A DNA stretch of 64,000 bases, from contig NCRC01000002.1 in the NCBI GenBank assembly GCA_002894685.1, positions 62,001 to 126,000 of the forward strand, in the 5' to 3' direction. A program made the translations under genes and the position numbers. The notes under the pieces were generated by a model. It was not told the DNA's origin and made no database searches. It saw only the letters and a list, made by a program, of their open reading frames with translations. How positions within the stretch are numbered: the stretch's first letter is position 1; every line of letters starts with the position of its first letter. This document shows positions 32,786-40,194 of this stretch, in pieces. Source of the stretch: Salinivenus lutea (GTDB lineage: Bacteria; Bacteroidota; Rhodothermia; Rhodothermales; Salinibacteraceae).

Positions 32786-32957
32786 GTGTGGCCAGCGCTT
32801 GTCGCGACCGCGGCTGGCCGGGAGGCTTTCGCCTCGGCGGTCCCCCTAATCGCGTCGGGGCGACGCAGGGCGCAGTGTGTATCTCGAGCGCGCCCTCCGG
32901 CCGACCGTGGGTTGGAGTTGCAGTCCGTCACGATCCGACCGGGCATCTCTGTAGCCG

Positions 32958-33266
32958 TCAGTAGGCCCCGGCCCGCTCCCGGACCGTCCGCGTGGCGATC
33001 TCCTCCCCCTCCTCCCATTCGGTCCGGCTGACGTGGGCGGCCGACCGGTCTCCCTCCTCTTTCGGGTAGCCATGGCTGTCGCGGATCGGAATACCCCGGC
33101 GGTTCAGCTTGTCGTAGAGGGTCGACCGGGCAATGCCGAGCTCGTCAGCGAAGTCCTGGAGGCGCGGCAGCTCGTCCCGCTCGGCCACCTGGGCCTTCAC
33201 GTCACGAAGCTCCTGGCGCAGACCTCGGATCTCTTCCAGTATGGCTTCCGCTTTATCGTCAGACAT
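32958..33266 (-). CDS. Small helix-turn-helix DNA-binding protein
   Basis: A 102-residue protein from the ATG at 33264-33266. A coiled-coil N-terminus (ILEEIRGLRQELRDVKAQV) leads to a helix-turn-helix (LQDFADELGIARSTLYDKL), then a wing-like stretch. It is probably an early regulator (excisionase or activator type). The stop codon lies about 170 bp from the tRNA-like gene; that gap holds no gene I can support. Confidence 0.65.
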   Translation of the reverse strand: MSDDKAEAILEEIRGLRQELRDVKAQVAERDELPRLQDFADELGIARSTLYDKLNRRGIPIRDSHGYPKEEGDRSAAHVSRTEWEEGEEIATRTVRERAGAY

Positions 33267-33270
33267 GGCG

Positions 33271-33825
33271 CTATCGGCTGCTGGGCTGCGTGTCGCTGTT
33301 CTCTTCCTGCCGGTCGCCCGGCGGCTGCCCGTCGCCGGGCACCTCGAGGGTAGTCGCCCCGGCCATCCGCTCCCGAAGCTGGGCCTCTTCCTGTTCTGCC
33401 CGCTCCTCAACCATGCGCAGCTCCTTGCGGGCCTCGGCCATCGATTCAGGGTCGCCAGCATTGTAGCCCACTCGGAGACGCGAGAGCGCCTCCATCCCAT
33501 CTCCCACCTCGTCGTCGATCTCTCCATTCGGCCGGTGCGACGGCTCCCGGTAGGCGTCGTAGACACCGGGCGGGCGGATGACATCGACCAGGCGGCTGTT
33601 GCCCCGCGACCAGAGCTCTTTTGCAAGCGAAAGGTAGTAGCCCAGGGCATTTGGGCCGCCGAGGCGCGTCTCGTCGCTCGTGAGGCTGTTGACCGTGGCC
33701 CTGCTCATGCCGGCGACGAGGTCGGCTAGAGCCTGGTCGGTCCAGCCGTCAGAGTGCTTCACCTTCAGCAAGGCCTCGCGGCACTGATCTATAAGATGGT
33801 GCGGCTGGTCGAAATCGGGGCTCAT
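33271..33825 (-). CDS. Early regulator, helix-turn-helix, CII-like candidate
   Basis: A 184-residue protein. Residues of about 20-60 form a lambda-type DNA-binding domain (WTDQALADLVAGMSRATVNS, then LGGPNALGYYLSLAKELW). A helical middle and a Pro/Gln/Glu-rich C-terminus follow. It lies immediately left of the regulatory region, four bases before the next regulator. A role like CII or Cro is likely from position only. Confidence 0.6.
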   Translation of the reverse strand: MSPDFDQPHHLIDQCREALLKVKHSDGWTDQALADLVAGMSRATVNSLTSDETRLGGPNALGYYLSLAKELWSRGNSRLVDVIRPPGVYDAYREPSHRPNGEIDDEVGDGMEALSRLRVGYNAGDPESMAEARKELRMVEERAEQEEAQLRERMAGATTLEVPGDGQPPGDRQEENSDTQPSSR

Positions 33826-33887
33826 CAGAGTGACAGGCTTTTGCTTTGGGACGGAGGAGGTTACACGATACCCTCAATAACGAGGGG

Positions 33888-33901
33888 TTTTGCGTGCGAA
33901 A
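33888..33901 (-). repeat. Dispersed oriented 14-bp element in the early left operon
   Basis: In the gene direction it reads TTTCGCACGCAAAA (13 of 14), seven bases after the stop codon of the Arc-like gene and 62 bp before the next start codon. Confidence 0.85.
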
Positions 33902-33908
33902 GAGGGCA

Positions 33909-34085
33909 CTACACGACGGCCGCGCTGCCCTGGTAGTCGTCCCATCGTTCACGAATCCACTCTCGTACCTTCTGAGCCATGGGTTTGTCTTCGACCGCCG
34001 CCATCACCTTGAGGCGACGTCGCAGCTCTTCTGGCATTCGAATATTTAGGCGTACCTCCTCTTCCCTGTCGTCAGGGTTGTTCAT
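33909..34085 (-). CDS. Arc/MetJ-type ribbon-helix-helix regulator
   Basis: A 58-residue protein from the ATG at 34083-34085. Pattern EVRLNIRMPEELRRRLKVMA, then MAQKVREWIRERW, is the Arc-type ribbon-helix-helix: a short strand that enters the DNA groove, then two helices. It is the first gene of the leftward early operon and is divergent from the CI-type repressor, the place of Arc- or Cro-like switch proteins. It could bind operators in the 120-bp gap or the dispersed element. Confidence 0.8.
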   Translation of the reverse strand: MNNPDDREEEVRLNIRMPEELRRRLKVMAAVEDKPMAQKVREWIRERWDDYQGSAAVV

Positions 34086-34154
34086 GGCAGACCTCACCGC
34101 TATTGTGTGGGTGTCTTGTGTGTCGTCGCTTCATTTGGTAGAAGAGTGTAGGTA

Positions 34155-34189
34155 AGTGACCACACATTGATCCTTAGTGACCGTTCATT
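34155..34189. promoter_or_regulatory. Candidate repressor operators in the divergent early region
   Basis: Two direct copies of AGTGACC-NNN-CATT (34155-34168 and 34176-34189), 21 bp apart (two helical turns), lie between the divergent Arc-like gene and the repressor gene, 16 bp before the repressor start codon. They do not resemble the dispersed element. Confidence 0.6.
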
Positions 34190-34204
34190 AACGAAAACTT
34201 CATA

Positions 34205-35047
34205 ATGGATCAATTTGGAGACCGCGTTAGCAAGGCGGTCAATGAAGATCAAAGGAGCAGGGCTCAGGTAGCCCGAGATGCGGGGCTTTCTGATGCGACA
34301 CTGAAGCGGTGGGTCAAGAGGAAGGAGTCACCCTCTCTTGACCGATCAGACACCCGTGAAAATCTTGACTCTCTTTGCGAGACGCTTGGAGTACAACGTG
34401 AGTGGCTACTGAAGGGTAAGGGGGATATGAAGAGCCCTCGCTCTGATCCTAGCACCTCCCTACAAACAGAAGAGGGTGCTAACGTACGAGATCTATTCCG
34501 CGACCAAGCCACAATCACGATCTTCACCGACGTCAAGGCGTCGGCTGGCGATGGAAGTGTGGTTTACCCTGACGATGCGCGGCAAAGAGTAGAAGTCCCA
34601 CGTCACTTCATCTCCAAGTTACTGGGGGTCACACTCCCTCGCCGTGTCGGCGTCATTCAGGCCGATGGCGACTCGATGCGGCCGACAATCCAATCCGGCG
34701 ACATAATCATTTACAAGCCGGTGGAGGAGATTCGGACGGGCGGGATCTATGTACTCCTCATCGACGGCCGCCAAGTGGTGAAGCGCGTCCAGCCAATCAG
34801 CGGAGGCGGATACAAACTCATCTCCGACAACGACTATGACGACTACGAGAACGAGCGCCTGGTGCCCAAAGACAAAAACGGCCAGACCCTCGTGAACGAA
34901 ACGACTGGTCGCACGGTCGATATGCGGGTGGTCGGCTCGGTTATCTTCCCCGACCGTGATACGGACACGCTGCACGTCAAACAGGTGGCCCGGATCATCA
35001 AATCCGTGGCCGGCGGGGAAGTCGATGTCAACTCTCTCACGAAGTAA
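34205..35047 (+). CDS. CI-type phage repressor with S24 self-cleavage domain
   Basis: A 280-residue protein. Residues 15-40 form the helix-turn-helix (AQVARDAGLSDATLKRW). The C-terminal half is an S24/LexA-type peptidase: Ser157 in GDSMRPTIQSGD and Lys193 in VVKRVQ form the catalytic dyad, and AG at 114-115 in ASAGDG is the likely cleavage bond. It should hold the prophage silent and be inactivated by RecA-stimulated self-cleavage after DNA damage. Divergent from the early operon, with candidate operators just upstream. Confidence 0.92.
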   Translation: MDQFGDRVSKAVNEDQRSRAQVARDAGLSDATLKRWVKRKESPSLDRSDTRENLDSLCETLGVQREWLLKGKGDMKSPRSDPSTSLQTEEGANVRDLFRDQATITIFTDVKASAGDGSVVYPDDARQRVEVPRHFISKLLGVTLPRRVGVIQADGDSMRPTIQSGDIIIYKPVEEIRTGGIYVLLIDGRQVVKRVQPISGGGYKLISDNDYDDYENERLVPKDKNGQTLVNETTGRTVDMRVVGSVIFPDRDTDTLHVKQVARIIKSVAGGEVDVNSLTK

Positions 35048-35067
35048 CTGATGCCTAAACCCCACCT

Positions 35068-35550
35068 ATGAGGTACCTCTCCCTCCTTTTCGTTGCAACA
35101 CTACTGGTCGGCTGTGCCGGTTCCCAGCACACCGATGACCTTCCAGAGGGAGTTTCGGACCGGGAGGCACCTATGAGGGCCCAAACTGTTATCGTTTCAG
35201 CTGACACGAACGCCGACGCGGCCTACAAGGCCGCTGCTGCTGTATTGCAGGAGGAAGGATATGCTTTATCTAACACAGATCTAGAACTTCGCAGCCTGAC
35301 GACTGAACGTAAATCTGCAGAATGGAACGGGTCATTTTTGGCCCTACCGGCACACCGATTGTCGGTCTCCGCCACAGGCGATCCGACACACATTCGCCTT
35401 AACGGAGCCTATTTTGAGGGAAGCGTTCAGAACGAAATTCAGAAGTACGGCAAATCCACCTCCCCACAACGGCTGGCATGGGCGAAGCTGATCACCGTGG
35501 CGGACGCTGTAGCCGAGCGCGTGAACGGGGATCTCTCTTTCGAAAAGTAA
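35068..35550 (+). CDS. Lipoprotein in the lysogeny region, unknown function
   Basis: A 160-residue protein with lipobox in MRYLSLLFVATLLVGCAG (Cys16). The mature part resembles small outer-membrane lipoproteins with an alpha/beta core (ADAAYKAAAAVLQEEGYAL). It sits 20 bp after the repressor and is probably expressed in the lysogen, so it may change the cell surface (superinfection exclusion or host fitness). Its signal sequence is nearly the same as that of the next gene. Confidence 0.7.
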   Translation: MRYLSLLFVATLLVGCAGSQHTDDLPEGVSDREAPMRAQTVIVSADTNADAAYKAAAAVLQEEGYALSNTDLELRSLTTERKSAEWNGSFLALPAHRLSVSATGDPTHIRLNGAYFEGSVQNEIQKYGKSTSPQRLAWAKLITVADAVAERVNGDLSFEK

Positions 35551-35569
35551 CCATATTTAGAACCCCCCT

Positions 35570-35583
35570 TTTCGCACGCAAAA
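35570..35583 (+). repeat. Dispersed oriented 14-bp element before second lipoprotein gene
   Basis: TTTCGCACGCAAAA, 13 of 14, 10 bp before the ATG at 35594. Same direction as the downstream gene; the neighbouring genes here run on the plus strand, so orientation follows transcription. Confidence 0.85.
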
Positions 35584-35593
35584 GACTCACCTA

Positions 35594-36046
35594 ATGCGGT
35601 ACCTCACTCTCTTCCTCGTTGCTACCTCCCTTCTTTCCTGTTCATCCACTGAGCCTCGAGACCGGTCTGTGCGCGTCAACGCTACAGACCTGACTCGCTA
35701 CACTGAGAAGGGCTTCCTCATCACTCCGGACAACTACCCTGGGGAGTACCAGTCCGTTGGGTACGTCTCCGTAGAGGTTGAGCCGAAGGCAGAGGTGATG
35801 AAAGATGATACTGAGCCATATGATGGAATGGTCGAAGGACCGTTGGTCACTTCTCAGGACAGAGTCTACTACGATCCTCCGGAGTTGCGGGCCGCCCTCG
35901 ACAGCCTCTACGAGAAATCAACCTCGATGGGGGCGGATGCAGTCATCAACTTCCAACAGGAGGGATATGAGATCGTCTATTCTGGGGCTTCACTTCCGGC
36001 CCTCCGCGTCTCAGGGTTCGCGATCCAGCGAAATAACAATGAGTGA
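35594..36046 (+). CDS. Second lipoprotein in the lysogeny region, unknown function
   Basis: A 150-residue protein with lipobox LLSCSS (start MRYLTLFLVATSLLSCSS). A central segment (GFLITPDNYPGEYQSVGYVS) and C-terminal GADAVINFQQEGYEI resemble the YbjQ/heavy-metal-type lipoproteins, loosely. It follows the first lipoprotein and shares its signal sequence, so the two may be paralogous or share a surface role. A copy of the dispersed element lies just upstream. Confidence 0.65.
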   Translation: MRYLTLFLVATSLLSCSSTEPRDRSVRVNATDLTRYTEKGFLITPDNYPGEYQSVGYVSVEVEPKAEVMKDDTEPYDGMVEGPLVTSQDRVYYDPPELRAALDSLYEKSTSMGADAVINFQQEGYEIVYSGASLPALRVSGFAIQRNNNE

Positions 36047-36157
36047 GTGGCTCCAACCACTTAAAGATGTAGCCCCTTTTTATTGTGATCAGTGGGCTCC
36101 CGACGCGGATTATCCACTACTCGCTGAATTGTAGTAGGCAGATCGAATCGCTGGACA

Positions 36158-36171
36158 TTTTGCTCGCAAAA
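36158..36171 (+). repeat. Dispersed 14-bp element before the nuclease gene
   Basis: TTTTGCTCGCAAAA, 13 of 14, 13 bp before the ATG at 36185. Confidence 0.85.
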
Positions 36172-36184
36172 CCACCTCTGGTTG

Positions 36185-36838
36185 ATGCCCACTTGCCCTG
36201 ACTGCAAGGCTGACCTTGACAACGAGGCTAACTATTGTCCGAACTGCGGCGAAGCGATCGATGCCGAGGCCGAAAGCTACGCGGATCGAGAAGATTTATC
36301 CCCTACAGCACCGAGAACCTCCGACTCAACACTCGAGGGTCACGTTACACGCGTGAAGGATGGAGATACAATTGTCGTGTCCTTAGACGAAGGCCGAACG
36401 GTCGACGTCCGACTGTGGGGCGTTGATGCCCCCGAATCAGATCAGCCCTACGGCCCAGTGGCGACGAAAGCCGCCCGGAAAATCGCGAAAAATAAGACCT
36501 GCTCTGTTGTTGTCAGAGACCACGATCATCACGGGCGAATCATTGGTCGCGTCTTTGTCAGCGAGAAAAGTATCGACGTTGGCCACAGCCTAGTCACCAG
36601 TGGCTACGCCTGGCACCGGACAAAGTATGTTACGGGGCACCAGGAATTGTCCGACCAACTCGAGGAGTCCCAGGCGCAAGCTCGCCGTGAAGAGCTCGGG
36701 TTATGGACACAGTCGAATCCCATCCCTCCTTGGGAATGGCGAAAACAGGGAAGTCCCTCATCTGACGTAGAGGATGTAGTTCAGGCCGCGAAGAAGGGAC
36801 ATCGGTGGACCAAGTGGCTCCTCAGTTTTCTGCGATGA
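36185..36838 (+). CDS. Zinc-ribbon plus staphylococcal-nuclease domain protein
   Basis: A 217-residue protein from the ATG at 36185. Cys4, Cys7, Cys18 and Cys21 form an N-terminal zinc ribbon. Residues of about 50-180 form a thermonuclease (SNase) domain: RVKDGDTIVV, VRLWGVDAPESDQ (the catalytic Arg and Glu region) and GRIIGRVFVSE. No signal peptide, so it should act inside the cell. In a prophage conversion block it could degrade incoming DNA, but this is inference. Known SNase proteins cleave DNA and RNA with Ca2+. Confidence 0.85.
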   Translation: MPTCPDCKADLDNEANYCPNCGEAIDAEAESYADREDLSPTAPRTSDSTLEGHVTRVKDGDTIVVSLDEGRTVDVRLWGVDAPESDQPYGPVATKAARKIAKNKTCSVVVRDHDHHGRIIGRVFVSEKSIDVGHSLVTSGYAWHRTKYVTGHQELSDQLEESQAQARREELGLWTQSNPIPPWEWRKQGSPSSDVEDVVQAAKKGHRWTKWLLSFLR

Positions 36839-36864
36839 CTGCGTTTGACGCGTACCAACGATAC

Positions 36865-36878
36865 TTTTGCACGCAAAA
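36865..36878 (+). repeat. Dispersed oriented 14-bp element
   Basis: TTTTGCACGCAAAA, a perfect consensus match (with its flanking C and G a 16-base near-palindrome), 12 bp before the ATG at 36891. Confidence 0.9.
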
Positions 36879-36890
36879 GACTTCAAACCC

Positions 36891-36995
36891 ATGAGCGACC
36901 ACTTCAACGCCGGCCAGGGAGACGGGTCAAGTATAGACACTCCACCTCTCAACGAGATCTCTTGCAGCGAATGCACATTACCTGAACATGCCTGA
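36891..36995 (+). CDS. Very small acidic protein (34 residues)
   Basis: The frame MSDHFNAGQGDGSSIDTPP ends with CSECTLPEHA, a Cys-x-x-Cys. It starts 12 bp after a perfect dispersed element, as other genes of the phage do, and overlaps the next gene by eight bases. This makes it a likely short gene or leader peptide, although it is too short for any family call. Confidence 0.4.
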   Translation: MSDHFNAGQGDGSSIDTPPLNEISCSECTLPEHA

Positions 36996-37914
36996 GTCGT
37001 CAGACGAGTCCTCCTCAGAGGGAGAACCCGACATGTCCGAGTTCAAAGTGATCTACGAAGGAGATCAACACGACATACGTGCAGACGTACTGCTGGACTC
37101 GATCGGCTCGGTGACCGACCTCGTTTCCACGATCAATTCGGAGGTTGGGGGCGGCCGGGACATCAAGATTCGGATTTCGGCACCCGAACGAGGCTCTTTC
37201 GGAATCGATCTCACGGTCCTTACAGACATCGCGACGACGGTGATGTCCGAGGAGGTGGTCACTTACACCGGCTCCTTGGTTGGGACAATGACAGGTCTCT
37301 ATGAGCTGCACAAGCACCTGTTTGGCGAAGACCCGGACCAGGTCCAGGAAGATGGGAATGACGTACATGTCGAGAACCGTGACGGGGACGTGAAGGTGTT
37401 CGACAAAACGGTGGTCAACATCTACAACGGGAATGACGATGCCCGTGACGACCTTGATGGAACGTACGAGTCCACCCTAAAGGACGACCGAGTCGAGGGA
37501 ATCCGTATTGAGGACTCCGAAACCGGAGAGGAGAAATTCAGGGCCGACAGAGAGGAGTTTGACGAGCTATCGGGGGGAGACCGCGAAGATGAACTGGAAG
37601 AACGAGAGGTTCAAGACCGGGTCACCCTGACCGTGGTGCGGGTTATTTTCGATCCGAATCGAAAGTGGGAATTTCTCCTCGATGGAGAGAAAATCAGTGC
37701 CAAAATCGAGGACATCGGATTCTGGGCCCGGGTCAACAACCTCGAAGAGGAGTTCTCCAGCAGCGATCGGATGGAAGTTGAACTCGTTCGAAGCCAAAAG
37801 TACGACCCAAGCCTCGAGGATTGGAGTACGGAAGAGTATACGATCGTGCAGGTCTATGACCACTGGAAGGCCGGTGGACAGCAAGGTGACTTCTTCGACG
37901 AAGACGATGAGTAG
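36988..37914 (+). CDS. Acidic protein in the lysogeny block, unknown function
   Basis: A 308-residue protein (alternative ATG at 37033). The N-terminal half has an alpha/beta pattern with RISAPERGSFGIDLTV, followed by a short hydrophobic region (YTGSLVGTMTGLYEL). The C-terminal half is beta-rich (VTLTVVRVIFDPNRKWEFLL) and ends acidic. Proteins with a similar GSF-x-(I/V)-D-L motif are often seen on mobile elements, but I cannot name the family. It lies between the nuclease and the integrase, a common site for defence or conversion genes. Confidence 0.6.
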   Translation: MPESSDESSSEGEPDMSEFKVIYEGDQHDIRADVLLDSIGSVTDLVSTINSEVGGGRDIKIRISAPERGSFGIDLTVLTDIATTVMSEEVVTYTGSLVGTMTGLYELHKHLFGEDPDQVQEDGNDVHVENRDGDVKVFDKTVVNIYNGNDDARDDLDGTYESTLKDDRVEGIRIEDSETGEEKFRADREEFDELSGGDREDELEEREVQDRVTLTVVRVIFDPNRKWEFLLDGEKISAKIEDIGFWARVNNLEEEFSSSDRMEVELVRSQKYDPSLEDWSTEEYTIVQVYDHWKAGGQQGDFFDEDDE

Positions 37915-37916
37915 TC

Positions 37917-39050
37917 ATGGCCACCCTCCGCGAACTCAAGACAAAGTGGCAGATCCGCTATTACGATGGGTCTCGCTCGCCAAAGGAAACCACCGACTCA
38001 ATTGACAAAGGGCAGTACACGGAGGCCGAGGCCCAGTCGGAAGCCGAGTATCGGCAACAGATGTATGACCGCGGCCGCTACGATCCATGGACGCAGGCAG
38101 AGCCGGGAGCGGCCGCCCGCGTCGGGGATGACCCCACCTTGAAGGAGCTCGCCGAGCTGTACGTCGAGGAGAAGCGTCAGGCCGGCCGGCGCGGCGAGGC
38201 CGGCGGGTGGACGGAGAACACATACCACTCTGACGCCCCCATCCTGAAAGATTTTGCACGCAAAACGGGCTCCTCCCTGCAGGCCTCCAGGCTCCGGACG
38301 TCTCACATCCGATCCTTCGTCTACCAGGACCAGCTCGCCAACGCGACGCGCCGGGGCTACCACCGTCGCGTCCGGGCAATGCTCCAGTGGGCGGAGCGGA
38401 AGGGCCTAGTGCCCGACCCACCGGACATGCCGCCCCCGCCAAAGAAGCAGAAGACACTCACCGAGGTGATCACCGAGGCCGAGCTTGAGGAGATCTGCGC
38501 CGCCCACCGGTCGATCCAGTACACAACCATCCGCCACAGCCTCATGTGGCGCTTCCTCTTCTACCAGGGGCTCCGGCCGGGCGAGGCCTACGACCTGCGC
38601 ATCGGCAACGTGTACTGGGACGAGGGGCGCCTCCAGATCGGGGACCACACGAAAGGCGTCCGGCAGAAGAGCGGCGACGAAAGCCTCATCCCCCTCCTCC
38701 CTCCTGGCCGCTTCTTCCTCCGGCCGTTCCTCGAGCGTGAGCTCTGGGGCGAGGGCCCGCCGCCGACGTCGCCAGACGCGAGGGCGTTTGGAGCCGGCCC
38801 CGGGGCCCGGAGGCCCTCGAGTAGTTTCAAGCGAGCGGTGCGGGCAGCTGCTGATGATGACGAAAACTCAATCACCGAGGAGCGGGCGGAGCGGATGTCC
38901 ATGTACACGCTTCGCCACAGCTGCGCGACCCACTGGCTTCGGGAAGGCAAGGCCCTGATTTGGGTAAACCGGCTGCTTCGGCACTCCCAAGTCCAGACGA
39001 CAATGGAGTACGTCCACTTGGCCGGCGTGGACCTACAGGAGATGGGATAA
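37917..39050 (+). CDS. int: Tyrosine-type phage integrase
   Basis: A 377-residue recombinase. N-terminal arm-type and SAM-like domains (about 75-170) precede the catalytic domain: Arg220 (YQGLRPGEA), Arg333 (TLRHSCATHW), His356 (LRHSQVQTT) and the nucleophile Tyr365 (MEYVHL). The first His of the usual HxxR box is Tyr330. It lies next to the tRNA-Lys 3' end and should join phage and chromosome there. A perfect dispersed element (38252-38265) is inside its coding sequence (FARKT). Confidence 0.95.
   Translation: MATLRELKTKWQIRYYDGSRSPKETTDSIDKGQYTEAEAQSEAEYRQQMYDRGRYDPWTQAEPGAAARVGDDPTLKELAELYVEEKRQAGRRGEAGGWTENTYHSDAPILKDFARKTGSSLQASRLRTSHIRSFVYQDQLANATRRGYHRRVRAMLQWAERKGLVPDPPDMPPPPKKQKTLTEVITEAELEEICAAHRSIQYTTIRHSLMWRFLFYQGLRPGEAYDLRIGNVYWDEGRLQIGDHTKGVRQKSGDESLIPLLPPGRFFLRPFLERELWGEGPPPTSPDARAFGAGPGARRPSSSFKRAVRAAADDDENSITEERAERMSMYTLRHSCATHWLREGKALIWVNRLLRHSQVQTTMEYVHLAGVDLQEMG
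38252..38265 (+). repeat. Dispersed oriented 14-bp element inside integrase gene
   Basis: TTTTGCACGCAAAA, a perfect consensus match in the direction of the integrase gene. Confidence 0.85.
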
Positions 39051-39148
39051 ATGGACCCTCAGTCGGCGCGCGTTGAGATCTTACCAACGGTTTACCAAAT
39101 AATACCGGATACCGCTGGACAAAACGTGTCGATGCTGTCGAGACGCCC

Positions 39149-39184
39149 AAAAGAAAAGCCCCGCTGAGCGTCTGCTCAACGGGG
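39149..39184 (-). terminator. Rho-independent terminator between tRNA-Lys and integrase
   Basis: On the minus strand the arms 39174-39184 and 39159-39169 (CCCCG-TTGAGC type) form a stem with a 4-base loop, followed by CTTTTCTTTT. It ends the tRNA-Lys transcript and keeps it from entering the integrase gene. Confidence 0.85.
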
Positions 39185-39216
39185 TGGGATGCCGTTTGTC
39201 GTTGCTGAATGGGATG

Positions 39217-39290
39217 TAGGCCCGGGGGGATTCGAACCCCCAACTCACGGATTAAGAGTCCGTTGCTCTACCAAGTTGAGCTACGAGCCT
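39217..39290 (-). tRNA. tRNA-Lys(CTT), right attachment site of the prophage
   Basis: Full cloverleaf: acceptor AGGCTCG/CGGGCCT with one G-T pair, D-arm GCTC/GAGC, anticodon stem ACGGA/TCCGT with loop CTCTTAA (anticodon CTT), T-arm GGGGG, TTCGAAT, CCCCC. Discriminator A. CCA not encoded. Its 3' half faces the integrase, so the attachment core is expected there. The exact core cannot be set without the left end. Confidence 0.93.
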
Positions 39291-39529
39291 ATAAGTCGAT
39301 ATTCCAAACACCAGTTACCTACGGAGCGCGCCAAGGTTCAGCGAGGCGGGCGGAGACTGGGGGATTCTCCACGTATTCCATTGGGGATTCACGCATCTCA
39401 CGGTCGGCCTCGACCGATGTATAGTTTCGATGAAAGGCGAGGAAGCCGTGTGACCATTTCTTGGGAAAATCGTCGACTCAATCCAGTGGGTCACTCACAA
39501 TGCACATCTAATCAGATCCACACACAACC

Positions 39530-40114
39530 ATGTCCAATACCGTTGATCGTCTTTCGGAGATCCGGTCCCTCTCCTTGCATTGGCTCTCAAGCCTCATCGT
39601 GCTCTCCCTCCTCTTCATGACGGGGTGCGATGGGGTTTCCGGGATCGATGACGACGAGGACCCCTCGTTCTCAAAGGAAGTCGCCCATGAGAGCCTCAGT
39701 GCGGACGCCCCGAAAACAGAGGCCGTCGCTGAGGGGCAGTACGGAGACCTCCAAGAGGGAGCGACGCTGGTCATTCGGAATCAGGAGGAATTTGCAACTC
39801 TCTGGGAGCAGCTCCACTCCCATCAGGAGACGGCGCCGACCCTGCCGGACGTGGATTTCAGTCAGAAAACCGTGGTCGCCATCATCATGGGCGCACAGCC
39901 AACTGGGGGCTATAGTGTCCACGTTGACGAGGTGCGGTTGAATGAAGACGAAAACGCGGCGCAGATCCGGTACGCTGAGGTGTCTCCCGGCGACAACTGC
40001 AGCGTGACGATGGCCACCACGTCCCCGTACGTGATCGCCTCCTTCGACACCCGCGTGGACGACACCTCCTTTTCCGGGAGGTCCGAGGTCCGCTCCTGCA
40101 CCCCGTCTGAGTAG
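39530..40114 (+). CDS. Lipoprotein with PrcB C-terminal domain
   Basis: A 194-residue protein. An N-terminal lipobox (LLFMTGCDG) marks it as a lipoprotein. The C-terminal part (VVAIIMGAQPTGGYSVHVDE, then MATTSPYVIASF) matches the PrcB C-terminal domain known from spirochaete protease complexes, often found alone in Bacteroidota. It is the first host gene beyond the prophage. The 239 bp between tRNA-Lys and this gene hold no gene I can support. Confidence 0.75.
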   Translation: MSNTVDRLSEIRSLSLHWLSSLIVLSLLFMTGCDGVSGIDDDEDPSFSKEVAHESLSADAPKTEAVAEGQYGDLQEGATLVIRNQEEFATLWEQLHSHQETAPTLPDVDFSQKTVVAIIMGAQPTGGYSVHVDEVRLNEDENAAQIRYAEVSPGDNCSVTMATTSPYVIASFDTRVDDTSFSGRSEVRSCTPSE

Positions 40115-40194
40115 GAGCCTCGCCGCGTCGACTCAGACCGGCCCGAGACGGATTCCCGGGGGGCTTTTCCGGAGCCAATCGGACAGGGCCGCGC

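Larger units (their letters stand above)
1..39290. mobile_element. Siphovirus-type prophage, right part, integrated at tRNA-Lys
   Basis: A continuous set of phage modules: tail, head, packaging, lysis, replication, repressor and integrase. The integrase (37917-39050) lies next to the 3' end of a tRNA-Lys gene, the usual target of tyrosine integrases, so the tRNA is taken as the right attachment site. The left end and left attachment site are outside the window; no second copy of the tRNA 3' end was noticed inside it. Only prophage DNA carries the TTTTGCACGCAAAA element. All modules look intact, so it could be functional. Confidence 0.93.

Noticed and set aside
32776-32946. Small minus-strand frame (MPGRIVTDCNSNPRS) between the tRNA-like gene and the HTH gene
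   Set aside because: It ends inside the tRNA-like gene and has no regular pattern. The start region is a near-repeat of a segment at about 32166-32184, but this is not enough to call a gene.
39291-39529. Possible second attachment repeat or gene between tRNA-Lys and the PrcB-domain gene
   Set aside because: No repeat of the tRNA end and no supported frame was seen in this stretch.
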